From: Actinomycetota bacterium
Lineage (GTDB): Bacteria > Actinomycetota > Actinomycetes > Nanopelagicales > Nanopelagicaceae
DNA: 38,676 nt
NCBI GenBank assembly: GCA_947451045.1
Contig: CANFXM010000008.1
Location: 1 to 38,676, forward strand
Reading direction: 5' to 3'
Below the pieces are notes generated by a model. That model was not told where the DNA came from and searched no databases. It saw nothing but the letters and a program-made list of their open reading frames with translations. Both the position numbers and the translations under genes were made by a program. This document shows, piece by piece, positions 23,351 through 30,772 of the stretch (position 1 is its first letter; the number at the start of each line of letters is the position of its first letter).

Positions 23351-25708
23351 ATGACCACTTCAAGCCAGCGCCCATGGACTGACACAACTAAGAGCGCCAA
23401 GGATCGCATTGCACTATTGATGGCAGAGATGACACTTGAAGAGAAGATGGGTCAGCTCGGAAGTATTTGGTATGAGTTCGCATTATCTGCGCCAGGTGGC
23501 GAGGGCAAAGATGACACACCTGTCGATAACGTTCCGATTTTTGAAAAAGTTGCGCAACCACTTTCATGGGAAGCGGCGACTAAAGATGGCCTCGGTCAAT
23601 TCACGCGCGTATTTGGTACCAAGCCAATTGCAGCAGCTGATGGCGCTCGCAAAATTATTGAATGGCAAAAGCGTTTAGTAAAAGAAACTCGACTAGGAAT
23701 TCCTGCAATTGTTCACGAGGAATGTCTCACTGGATTTACAACACTAGGTGCTACTTCATTTCCTACTCCACTTGGTCTTGCTGCAACATTTGATGAAGAA
23801 GTAATTGAAAAAGTTTCTGCAGCCATGGGTAGAGATATGAAATCTGTTGGTGTGCATCAAGGCCTCTCCCCTGTTCTAGATACTGTTCGCGATTACCGAT
23901 GGGGACGCGTTGAAGAGACTATGGGTGAAGATCCATATCTTTCTGCCGTTGCAGGAACTGCATATGTAAAGGGATTGCAGTCTGCTGGAATCATTGCAAC
24001 TCTCAAGCATTTCTTCGGACATTCTTCATCACGCGCTGCACGTAATCATGGCCCAGTTTCTATGGGATGGCGCGAAATGTATGACTTCATGTTGCCACCA
24101 TTTGAAATGGCAATTCGTGAAGGTGGCGTCAAATCTGTAATGAACTCCTATACAGATGTTGATGGACTTCCATGTGCTGCAGATCCAAAGATATTTACAA
24201 CAATTTTGCGTGATGAATTAGATTTCACAGGAACTGTTGTCTCTGATTACTGGGCAATTAGCTTCCTTGAAGTAATGCACCGCGTGGCAGAAGATGAAGT
24301 AGCGGCAGGTGCGCTTGCCCTTATCGCTGGTATAGACGTGGAATTACCTGCTACTCGTTGCTATAGCGATGGACTAGTAGCACTTATTCGTGCAGGAAAA
24401 TTTGATGAAAAATTCCTAGACAGAGCACTCTTTCGCCATCTCAACCACAAATTAGAACTCGGACTTTTAGATGCTGACTGGACTCCAGAGCGAGATGTCA
24501 CTGCTGATCTATCAACTGTGAATTTTGATTCAGCTGCTAATCGCGCAGTTGCATTAGAGGCAGCGCGTGAGAGCGTGATTCTTCTTTCTAATAAAGACTC
24601 ATTCCTACCAATTACACATGCTCCAAAAAATATTGTCGTCGTTGGCCCATGTGGCGATGATGGTGGAGCATTCCTTGGTTGCTATTCATTTGCTAATCAC
24701 GTGATGGCAATGACTCCCGGCTCAGGTCTTGGAATTGAAGTTCCAACAATTAAGGGTGCGATTTCATCTGCATTCGCTGGCTCCACGGTCACATCAGTTG
24801 TTGGTGTCCCGGTAAAAGATTTCGATACATCAGGTATTCCTGCTGCGCGCAGCGCTGTCGATAGTGCTGATTTAGCAATCGTTGTTGTGGGCGATCGTGC
24901 AGGACTCTTTGGTCGCGGAACTTCTGGTGAAGGCAATGACGTTGCAGATCTGACACTTCCTGGTGCACAAGGTCAGCTCCTTGATGCATGTTTGAATTCA
25001 AAGACACCAGTAATAGTTGTTTCAGTATCTGGTCGCCCTTATGCAATGGGAGCTTATGCAGATCGTGCACGAGCCATGATTCAAGCATTTATGCCTGGCG
25101 AAGAAGGCGGAACTGCTATCGCTGAAGTTATCAACGGAACAATTTCACCAAGTGGTCGACTTCCTGTTGAAATTCCATCAAATGTTTCTGGTCAACCATC
25201 TACGTATTTGCACCCTAAGTATGGTCAACCAGGACTCAATATCAGTCCAGTGGATTCAATTCCATTATTCACATTCGGTCACGGACTCACATACACAACA
25301 TTCAAGTACTCTGAATTAACGCTAAGTACTAATGAAATTTCAACGGATGGAAAGCTCACCGCCTCTTGTTCAATAACTAATACTGGCGCTCGAGAAGGAA
25401 CTGAAGTTGTTCAGCTCTATTTCGAAGATCCAGTTGCTGAAGTTGCACGTCCCATCATTACTTTGTTGGGCTTTGCTCGAGTTACCTTGGCTCCAGGTGA
25501 GAGCAAGAAGATTACCTTTGAGATTCATTCAGATCGTTTTGCCTACATGGGTAGCGATGTCGTACGCATCATGGATGCGGGCGAGATAGTTCTCAAACTC
25601 GGTTCATCATCGAGTGATATCAAGTCAAGCAAGAGCTTGAAAGTCACTGGCTCAAAGAGAGTCGTTCCTCATAATCGCGTGCTTCGCACCCCTGTAACGA
25701 TTGGCTAA
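23351..25708 (+). CDS. Glycoside hydrolase family 3 (beta-glucosidase/beta-xylosidase type), cytoplasmic
   Basis: 785 residues with the full three-domain GH3 layout. An N-terminal barrel (about 20-370) contains GIPAIVHEECLTG, DTVRDYRWGRVEETMGEDP and KHFFGHSSS. The nucleophile is Asp299 in TVVSDYWAI. The alpha/beta sandwich domain (about 395-620) carries the likely acid/base Glu in RGTSGEGNDV. A C-terminal FN3-like domain (about 655-760) contains TNTGAREGTEVVQLYF. No signal peptide is seen, so it should act inside the cell on imported glycosides or oligosaccharides. GH3 members release terminal beta-linked glucose, xylose or N-acetylglucosamine; the exact sugar is not readable. It lies on the opposite strand from the importer operon, with the nuclease between. 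Start ATG 23351 has AAGGA five bases upstream. Confidence 0.93.
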   Translation: MTTSSQRPWTDTTKSAKDRIALLMAEMTLEEKMGQLGSIWYEFALSAPGGEGKDDTPVDNVPIFEKVAQPLSWEAATKDGLGQFTRVFGTKPIAAADGARKIIEWQKRLVKETRLGIPAIVHEECLTGFTTLGATSFPTPLGLAATFDEEVIEKVSAAMGRDMKSVGVHQGLSPVLDTVRDYRWGRVEETMGEDPYLSAVAGTAYVKGLQSAGIIATLKHFFGHSSSRAARNHGPVSMGWREMYDFMLPPFEMAIREGGVKSVMNSYTDVDGLPCAADPKIFTTILRDELDFTGTVVSDYWAISFLEVMHRVAEDEVAAGALALIAGIDVELPATRCYSDGLVALIRAGKFDEKFLDRALFRHLNHKLELGLLDADWTPERDVTADLSTVNFDSAANRAVALEAARESVILLSNKDSFLPITHAPKNIVVVGPCGDDGGAFLGCYSFANHVMAMTPGSGLGIEVPTIKGAISSAFAGSTVTSVVGVPVKDFDTSGIPAARSAVDSADLAIVVVGDRAGLFGRGTSGEGNDVADLTLPGAQGQLLDACLNSKTPVIVVSVSGRPYAMGAYADRARAMIQAFMPGEEGGTAIAEVINGTISPSGRLPVEIPSNVSGQPSTYLHPKYGQPGLNISPVDSIPLFTFGHGLTYTTFKYSELTLSTNEISTDGKLTASCSITNTGAREGTEVVQLYFEDPVAEVARPIITLLGFARVTLAPGESKKITFEIHSDRFAYMGSDVVRIMDAGEIVLKLGSSSSDIKSSKSLKVTGSKRVVPHNRVLRTPVTIG

Positions 25709-25728
25709 TACGCCAAACGCTTTAGACT
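25701..25728 (+). promoter_or_regulatory. Putative leaderless promoter of the small membrane protein
   Basis: TTGGCT (25701-25706), 16 bases, TAGACT (25723-25728), then exactly six bases to ATG 25735. It overlaps the last codons of the GH3 gene. No Shine-Dalgarno is present, consistent with a leaderless transcript. Confidence 0.45.
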
Positions 25729-25734
25729 CTTGGT

Positions 25735-26181
25735 ATGGCTAAGTTTTCGAAAGCGCGTTATTCACGAGGATGGATTGTTCTCCTCGCGACTCTGATTGGT
25801 CTGAGTTACGGTGGTTATACCTATGTGCATCGCGCTATCACTGCTCAGGTGTATATCGAAAATTGTGGTCACGTTGATTACAAGCCAAAAGTTATTTTGA
25901 AATTTTGCGCCGATGCTGGCGTTGGTATTGCTGATATTGATTGGACTCAATGGAGTGCTTCCCAGGCAGAAGGCACAGCTAAGTATTCGGCCAATGATTG
26001 CAATCCCACCTGTGTAGCAGGAAAATTTTCATCCGCTGAAGTTTATGTAAAATTGTCAAAGTTAAAGAAAATAAATGGAAAAGATGCCTTCACTTATATT
26101 CAAGTTGAAACTAAGGATGGAACGCCCCTTCCATTGTTGAAATCTAAAGATGACGAATGGTCATTAGAAATGGCGGGATAA
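25735..26181 (+). CDS. Small single-span membrane/secreted protein of an actinobacterial family, function unknown
   Basis: 148 residues. A short basic N-terminus and one hydrophobic segment (about 13-30) anchor or export it; the rest is outside. It has four cysteines (44, 58, 89, 93). The core reads FCADAGVGIADIDWTQWS, then ANDCNPTCVAGKFSS. I recall this Trp-x-x-Trp and N-D-C-x-P-x-C pattern in small secreted proteins of Streptomyces and relatives, where it has no known function. Cys44-Cys58 and Cys89-Cys93 are plausible disulfides. It follows the GH3 gene by 26 bases but has its own leaderless-type promoter, and it is closed by a strong terminator. A link to the glycosidase is not shown. Confidence 0.7.
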   Translation: MAKFSKARYSRGWIVLLATLIGLSYGGYTYVHRAITAQVYIENCGHVDYKPKVILKFCADAGVGIADIDWTQWSASQAEGTAKYSANDCNPTCVAGKFSSAEVYVKLSKLKKINGKDAFTYIQVETKDGTPLPLLKSKDDEWSLEMAG

Positions 26182-26182
26182 A

Positions 26183-26224
26183 AAAATCTCTCATCTCGCA
26201 AAAATATGTGAGATAAGAGATTTT
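26183..26224. terminator. Bidirectional intrinsic terminator
   Basis: An 18-bp stem with one mismatch and one G-T pair (AAAATCTCT-C-ATCTCGCA against TGTGAGAT-A-AGAGATTTT) and a six-base loop. It has T-rich flanks on both strands, TTTT on the plus strand and a run of seven T on the minus strand. It separates the convergent small membrane protein gene and the gltX-tRNA unit. Confidence 0.9.
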
Positions 26225-26226
26225 GA

Positions 26227-26302
26227 TGGTAGCCCCGAAGGGATTCGAACCCTCGTAGCTGACTTGAGAAGCCAGAGTCCTAGGCCGCTAGACGACGGGG
26301 CC
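26227..26302 (-). tRNA. tRNA-Glu (anticodon CUC)
   Basis: The minus strand gives a full cloverleaf. Acceptor GGCCCCG pairs with CGGGGCT (first pair G-U). The D arm has GTCTAGCGGCCTAGGAC. Anticodon stem CTGGC/GTCAG carries the loop TTCTCAA, so the anticodon is CTC; the T arm has GGTTCGAATCC. Discriminator A, and the 3' CCA is encoded. It is the last gene of the FAH-gltX-tRNA unit, directly before the bidirectional terminator. Confidence 0.95.
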
Positions 26303-26307
26303 ATATA

Positions 26308-26327
26308 TCTTCATCTGTAGATGAAGA
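26308..26327. repeat. Short hairpin between the two tRNA genes
   Basis: Eight-bp stem TCTTCATC / GATGAAGA with loop TGTA, between tRNA-Gln and tRNA-Glu. No T-run follows on the minus strand, so a processing signal for the tRNA precursor is more likely than termination. Confidence 0.45.
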
Positions 26328-26368
26328 AACAATTTCCTAGAACGATATGAAGTTGTAGATCTTTTTCG

Positions 26369-26440
26369 CTGGGGTACCAGGACTCGAACCTAGACTTACT
26401 GAACCAGAATCAGCAGGGCTGCCAATTACCCCATACCCCA
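26369..26440 (-). tRNA. tRNA-Gln (anticodon CUG)
   Basis: Acceptor TGGGGTA pairs with TACCCCA. D arm GGGTAATTGGCAGCCC, anticodon stem GCTGA/TCAGT with loop TTCTGGT (anticodon CTG), and T arm AGGTTCGAGTCCT. Discriminator G. The following bases are CGA, so CCA is not encoded, unlike the neighbouring tRNA-Glu. It lies 29 bases downstream of gltX and is probably co-transcribed with it. Confidence 0.95.
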
Positions 26441-26469
26441 ATAGTGCAGGCGTAAGAATACCGTAAAGA

Positions 26470-27927
26470 TTAGAGAGTCAGAGCCTGGGAAATACGTGCC
26501 AGAGATGCATCTTTGCCAAGTAATTCCATTGATTCAAATAGTGGCGGTGAAATGTGGCTGCCCGTTGTTGCAATTCGAACTGCACCAAATGCAATACGTG
26601 GCTTGAGTCCCATATCTTCGATCAATGAAGATCGCAGTGCTGCTTCAATTGAATCGTGATTCCAAACCGAAATTTGTTCTAATTCTTTGAGTGCTCTTGT
26701 GAGAACGCTCTTGGATGCATCATCGGTAATTTTTGAGACTGAATCAGCCTCTACAGCAAATTTTTCTACAAATAGAAACTTCAACATCTGAGGAATTTCG
26801 CTCAACATAATGATGCGCTCTTGAATTATTGGTAGTGCTTTCTTGACTAGAGCGATTTGCGAATCTGTTCCAGAAATGACTTTCTCTCTTATCAGGAAAG
26901 GCAATGACCAAGTCAAAAATTCATCCAGGGTCAGTGCGCGAATCTTGTCGCCATTGATGGCTTCGAGTTTCTTCATATCAAATCGGGCCGGGGATGAATG
27001 AACTTTTTCAACAGTGAAAAGATCGCAAATTTCTTGCATTGTGACATTTTCACGATCATCACCTGGTGACCAACCCAAGAGCGCTAAATAATTACAAATT
27101 GCTTCAGGTAAAAATCCCTTATCTCGATACCAGGCGATGGAAACTTCACCGTTGCGCTTTGAAAGCTTGGCATTATCTTGGCCCATAACAAAGGGAAGGT
27201 GTGCAAATAGCGGGTAATCCTCTTCTTTAACGCCCATCGCTTGGTACACGCGAATCTGGCGAGGGGTTGATGAAAGTAAATCTTCTCCGCGAAGAACGTG
27301 CGTTACTTTCATCAAAATATCATCGACTGCAACAGCTAGCGTGTAGAGCGGTGATCCATCACCGCGTACTAATACAAAATCTGGAACAAATTTATGATCA
27401 AAGGAAACTTCACCTCTGATTTGATCTACAAAAGTTGTTCCACCATCGGGCATACGCATGCGGATAACCGGGGTCCGTCCATTTGCCTTATGAGCGGCTA
27501 TTTGGTCTGCGCTCAAATCTCTACAGGTTCCGTCATAGCCTGGTGCAACATTTGCAGCCCGCTGTCTTTCTCGAGTTGCTTCTAATTCTTCTGCGCTGCA
27601 GTAACAGTAGTACGCATCTTTTTGATCTAAGAATTTTTGTGCCCATGTGGCATAAATATCTAAACGTTGTGACTGTAAATATGGACCGTTATCTCCACCA
27701 ACTTCAGGACCCTCATCCCAATTTAGGCCAAGCCATTTCAAAGTATCGATTGCTGCTGCAATATATTCATCGGTAACACGAGTTGTATCGGTATCTTCGA
27801 TACGGAATAGAAATGTGCCACCAGTGTGGCGTGCATATGCCCAATCAAAAAGTGCCGTACGAATATTTCCAACGTGTAAATCCCCCGTTGGTGAAGGAGC
27901 AAAGCGAACTTTTACTTTTCTAGTCAT
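26470..27927 (-). CDS. gltX: Glutamyl-tRNA synthetase
   Basis: 485 residues, normal for bacterial GluRS. It is a class I synthetase: the HIGH-like motif is HVGN at 18-21 (FAPSPTGDLHVGN), the KMSKS-like motif is KLSKR at 254-258, and RIEDTDTTR (42-50) is typical. The C-terminal anticodon-binding part is complete. It charges tRNA-Glu. Actinobacteria generally lack GlnRS and use a non-discriminating GluRS plus GatCAB, so this enzyme may also charge the tRNA-Gln encoded just downstream; that is inference. Start ATG 27927 overlaps the stop of the FAH gene (ATGA). Confidence 0.97.
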   Translation of the reverse strand: MTRKVKVRFAPSPTGDLHVGNIRTALFDWAYARHTGGTFLFRIEDTDTTRVTDEYIAAAIDTLKWLGLNWDEGPEVGGDNGPYLQSQRLDIYATWAQKFLDQKDAYYCYCSAEELEATRERQRAANVAPGYDGTCRDLSADQIAAHKANGRTPVIRMRMPDGGTTFVDQIRGEVSFDHKFVPDFVLVRGDGSPLYTLAVAVDDILMKVTHVLRGEDLLSSTPRQIRVYQAMGVKEEDYPLFAHLPFVMGQDNAKLSKRNGEVSIAWYRDKGFLPEAICNYLALLGWSPGDDRENVTMQEICDLFTVEKVHSSPARFDMKKLEAINGDKIRALTLDEFLTWSLPFLIREKVISGTDSQIALVKKALPIIQERIIMLSEIPQMLKFLFVEKFAVEADSVSKITDDASKSVLTRALKELEQISVWNHDSIEAALRSSLIEDMGLKPRIAFGAVRIATTGSHISPPLFESMELLGKDASLARISQALTL

Positions 27928-28706
27928 CGATTACTCACTTTATTCGTTAATTCGCCGAGTCCTTCAATTGCCATAGTGGCATGGCCGCCAGCAACCATGG
28001 GGCCAATTCCTGAAGGTGTGCCAGTCAAAATAATATCGCCCGGAAGAAGCGTCATAACGCGTGTAATGAATGCAATGATTTCTGGGACTTTGAAAAACAT
28101 TTCATCAAGAATTGAGGATTGCTTGAGTTCTCCATTAACTGTTGCCGTAATCTTTTGAGTACCTGGTACAAAATCTGTATCAATCCAAGGGCCAATGGGG
28201 CAGAAAGTATCAAAGCCTTTTGCTCTCGTCCACTGACCGTCGACTTTTTGTAGATCACGAGCGGTGACGTCATTAGCAACGGTGTAACCAAATATCACAT
28301 CATTGACACGTTCGACCGGCACATCTTTGCAAATGCGACCAATGACAATTGCTAGTTCAGCTTCGTGATCTACTCGCTCTGACATCTCAGGCCACACGAT
28401 TGTGTCATTTGGGCCAATCACAGAAGTATTTGGCTTGAGAAATATGACGGGCTCATCCGGAACTACTCCGCCCATTTCAGCGGCGTGGTCTGCATAGTTC
28501 TTACCTACACAAATAACTTTACTTCTAGGAATGACAGGAGCAAGGAGGCGAACCGCTGAAAGAGCAACGGTGGCCGCTGTTTTTTGAATCCCTTGGAAAA
28601 TTGGATCACCAGTAATAACCGTAATTTGATCATCTTCAAGCACGCCAAAGAGTGGATCTGTTCCTAAACCGCTATCTGGACCTGGAGAAAATCTGACGAT
28701 GCGCAT
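27924..28706 (-). CDS. Fumarylacetoacetate hydrolase (FAH) family protein
   Basis: 260 residues. An N-terminal capping region (1-60) precedes the FAH fold: VICVGKNYADHAAEMG (64-79), PVIFLKPNTSVIGP, and the metal ligands Glu115, Glu117 (DHEAELA) and Asp146 (VANDVTARDLQ). The end is typical, PGDIILTGTPSGIGP. Family members are metal-dependent hydrolases, decarboxylases or isomerases of acyl-pyruvates or homoprotocatechuate intermediates; many actinobacterial copies beside gltX have no known substrate. Start ATG 28706 carries a leaderless-type promoter, and the gene is translationally coupled to gltX by ATGA. Confidence 0.92.
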   Translation of the reverse strand: MRIVRFSPGPDSGLGTDPLFGVLEDDQITVITGDPIFQGIQKTAATVALSAVRLLAPVIPRSKVICVGKNYADHAAEMGGVVPDEPVIFLKPNTSVIGPNDTIVWPEMSERVDHEAELAIVIGRICKDVPVERVNDVIFGYTVANDVTARDLQKVDGQWTRAKGFDTFCPIGPWIDTDFVPGTQKITATVNGELKQSSILDEMFFKVPEIIAFITRVMTLLPGDIILTGTPSGIGPMVAGGHATMAIEGLGELTNKVSNR

Positions 28707-28712
28707 TGCGCA

Positions 28713-28741
28713 ATTCTATCTGCCCTATTGAAGTAAGTGAA
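28713..28741 (-). promoter_or_regulatory. Putative leaderless promoter of FAH-gltX-tRNA unit
   Basis: Minus strand TTCACT (28741-28736), 17 bases, TAGAAT (28718-28713), then exactly six bases to ATG 28706. No Shine-Dalgarno lies between. It separates this unit from the housekeeping operon ending at 28749. Confidence 0.55.
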
Positions 28742-28748
28742 ATGAGAG

Positions 28749-29069
28749 CTATAAGGCGACGATATCGGCGCTAGCTGAGAGATAAAAAATAGTTGCCCGT
28801 GGTGCGTATTCTCTAATGAGAGCAGTTGGTGCGCTTATCTCTCCTGTATATACAACGCTTTCAATTCCGGTAATTTGCGATGCAAGCGCAACTGTAAATA
28901 CTGCTTCTAGGGCATTGAGGCGCAAAGAATTAGTTTCAATATTAATTGCAACATAGGTGCGTCCCGTTGTATCACGCAGTGCAGCCGCTTGTTGGGCACC
29001 GCTGCGTTTCAGAGTTGCAGTTGCAAGAGTCGCAAGCTTTGTATCTTCTGGATTTTCAAAATTATTCAT
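28749..29069 (-). CDS. Cytidine-deaminase-like small protein lacking zinc ligands
   Basis: 106 residues from ATG 29069. A longer open frame starts at 29132, but its extra 21 residues lie inside the CBS-protein gene. The ATG at 29069 overlaps that gene's stop (ATGAATAA), the usual coupling. The sequence suggests the cytidine deaminase fold: GAQQAAALRDTTGRTYVAINIE, then a helix LRLNALEAVFTVALAS where the H/C-A-E active site would lie, and APTALIREYAP where P-C-x-x-C would lie. The protein has no cysteine or histidine, so no catalytic zinc site. A similar small gene sits after the CBS gene in other actinobacteria (for example the Rv2365c position in M. tuberculosis, from memory). The role is unknown, perhaps structural or ligand-binding. 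Confidence 0.65.
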   Translation of the reverse strand: MNNFENPEDTKLATLATATLKRSGAQQAAALRDTTGRTYVAINIETNSLRLNALEAVFTVALASQITGIESVVYTGEISAPTALIREYAPRATIFYLSASADIVAL

Positions 29070-30339
29070 GATCTTCAACCTCAGATTCCAGTCTTTCAAT
29101 AAGAACGCTACTAATTCTTCGACGTCGGCCAAGTGGACGTTCAGAAGTTATAGACCAGCCATGCATAGAAATTGTACTTCCAGCAATTGGTACACGACCT
29201 AACTTCTGTGCCATCAATCCACCGATAGTGTCAACATCTTGAAAATCTTCTCTCGATATTTCAATTTTCAATTCATCTGCTAAATCTTCAATGTGCAGAG
29301 ATGCCTTGGCACGGGCTTTGTCATCATTGAGCCACGTGAAGCCTTCTTCGCCATCATCGAATTCGTCGGCAATTTCACCAACAATTTCTTCCAAAATATC
29401 TTCAATCGTGATGATGCCTGCCGTACCACCATATTCATCGACCACAATTGCCAAGTGAATCTGATTACGTTGCATCTCGCGTAATAAATCATCGGCCATC
29501 TTATTTTCTGGAACAAAAGTAGCCGCTCGCATATGTTGTTCAATCTTTTCATTCTGTTCGGCATCATGGTGATCAAGTGCACGCCGCGCTAAATCCTTGA
29601 CGTAAGCAATTCCTATAATCTTGTCGATACTTTCGCCGACAACGGGAATGCGCGAATAACCAGAACGTAGAGCTAGCGATAAACCTTGACGTAGTGTTTT
29701 ATCTCTTTCAATCCAGACCATATCTGTGCGCGGAACCATAAGTTCACGCACCAACGTGTCGCCCAATTCAAATACCGAGTGAATCATTTCGTGTTCATCA
29801 GATTCAACAAGTCCGCGCTCATGTGCTTGATCCACTAAGTCACGCAGTTCGGCCTCTGAAGTAAATGGACCTGATCTAAATCCCTTACCTGGTGTAATTG
29901 CATTTCCCAATGCAATGAGCAAACTGGTAACTGGTCCTAATGTCGCAGCCAGGAAAGATGCCACAATAATTCCACTGCGAGCCCACTTATGGGGTTGTTG
30001 TTTTCCTAATGTTCGAGGACCCACACCCACAAATACATATGAGGCTATAACCATAATCAACACAGTCAGCGCCATGGCTTGAGCCGAAGAATAGTTACGA
30101 AGCAAAATTGAAGCTAATAGGACAGTTGCAGTGAGTTCGCAAAGTTTTCGGACAAGAAGAATTACATTGAGATAGCGAGCTGGTTGCAATGAATAATTTT
30201 TAAGTAACTTTCCACCACGCTTGCTCTCTAATTCATCAATGACTATTCGTGAAATAGAAGTGAGGGCAGATTCACTTCCCGCAAGAAAGCCAGCAAAGGC
30301 AAGAAGTAAAACAATGCTAATAATTGCAATTGGGCTCAC
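29062..30339 (-). CDS. CNNM/CBS-domain membrane protein (CorC/HlyC-type, former hemolysin family)
   Basis: 425 residues from GTG 30339, whose GTGA overlaps the ybeY stop; a TTG at 30351 would add four residues and is less likely. The N-terminal CNNM/DUF21 domain has about four hydrophobic segments (about 1-170, with [14 protein letters not shown]). A CBS pair follows (about 190-320: [33 protein letters not shown]). The linker motif [20 protein letters not shown] leads to a CorC/HlyC domain (about 335-415). The family exports or regulates magnesium and other divalent cations; the hemolysin name is historical. It lies between ybeY and the deaminase-like gene, in the standard actinobacterial order. 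Confidence 0.92.
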   Translation of the reverse strand: MSPIAIISIVLLLAFAGFLAGSESALTSISRIVIDELESKRGGKLLKNYSLQPARYLNVILLVRKLCELTATVLLASILLRNYSSAQAMALTVLIMVIASYVFVGVGPRTLGKQQPHKWARSGIIVASFLAATLGPVTSLLIALGNAITPGKGFRSGPFTSEAELRDLVDQAHERGLVESDEHEMIHSVFELGDTLVRELMVPRTDMVWIERDKTLRQGLSLALRSGYSRIPVVGESIDKIIGIAYVKDLARRALDHHDAEQNEKIEQHMRAATFVPENKMADDLLREMQRNQIHLAIVVDEYGGTAGIITIEDILEEIVGEIADEFDDGEEGFTWLNDDKARAKASLHIEDLADELKIEISREDFQDVDTIGGLMAQKLGRVPIAGSTISMHGWSITSERPLGRRRRISSVLIERLESEVEDHE

Positions 30340-30770
30340 GACTTTTTCCAATTTGCAACTATGGATTCTTGTAGCTCAAACATTATTAGTTCATCCGCAA
30401 GTTCAACATGGTCATAACCCAATAGATGTAACAAACCATGAGTCGCCAAAATAAAAATTTCGTGCTCAACGCTATGTCCGGCACTCTTCGCCTGATCAGC
30501 CGCAACGCGTGGATCAATGACAATGTCACCTAAGGTCACAACATCATGGGCTGACTCTGGCATATCCATTGGAAAGGAAAGAACATCGGTTGTTCCGCCT
30601 TCATTCATCCACTTAATATGTAGCTCAGTCATCTCGGCATCATCGACAAAAAGCATGTTAAGTTCGCAATCCGGGTGTAGATCCAATTGCCCAAAAGCGA
30701 AAGCCATTAAAGATTGCATCTCTTGTGCGGGCACCAAAAGACCCGAAGTATTTGTTATTTCAAGTGTCAT
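30336..30770 (-). CDS. ybeY: Endoribonuclease YbeY (rRNA maturation factor)
   Basis: 144 residues. The zinc site HGLLHLLGYDH supplies His111, His115 and His121. The upstream GGTTDVLSFPMD segment (59-70) is also a YbeY signature. The enzyme is a single-strand RNase needed for 16S rRNA 3' processing and 70S quality control. The start ATG 30770 is 2 nt after the phoH stop, and the end overlaps the GTG start of the CBS gene. The pairing with phoH is conserved in most bacteria. Confidence 0.96.
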   Translation of the reverse strand: MTLEITNTSGLLVPAQEMQSLMAFAFGQLDLHPDCELNMLFVDDAEMTELHIKWMNEGGTTDVLSFPMDMPESAHDVVTLGDIVIDPRVAADQAKSAGHSVEHEIFILATHGLLHLLGYDHVELADELIMFELQESIVANWKKS

Positions 30771-30772
30771 GG

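Noticed and set aside
29070-29132. N-terminal extension of the deaminase-like frame (21 residues)
   Set aside because: It overlaps coding sequence of the CBS protein; the ATG at 29069 overlaps its stop in the usual way.
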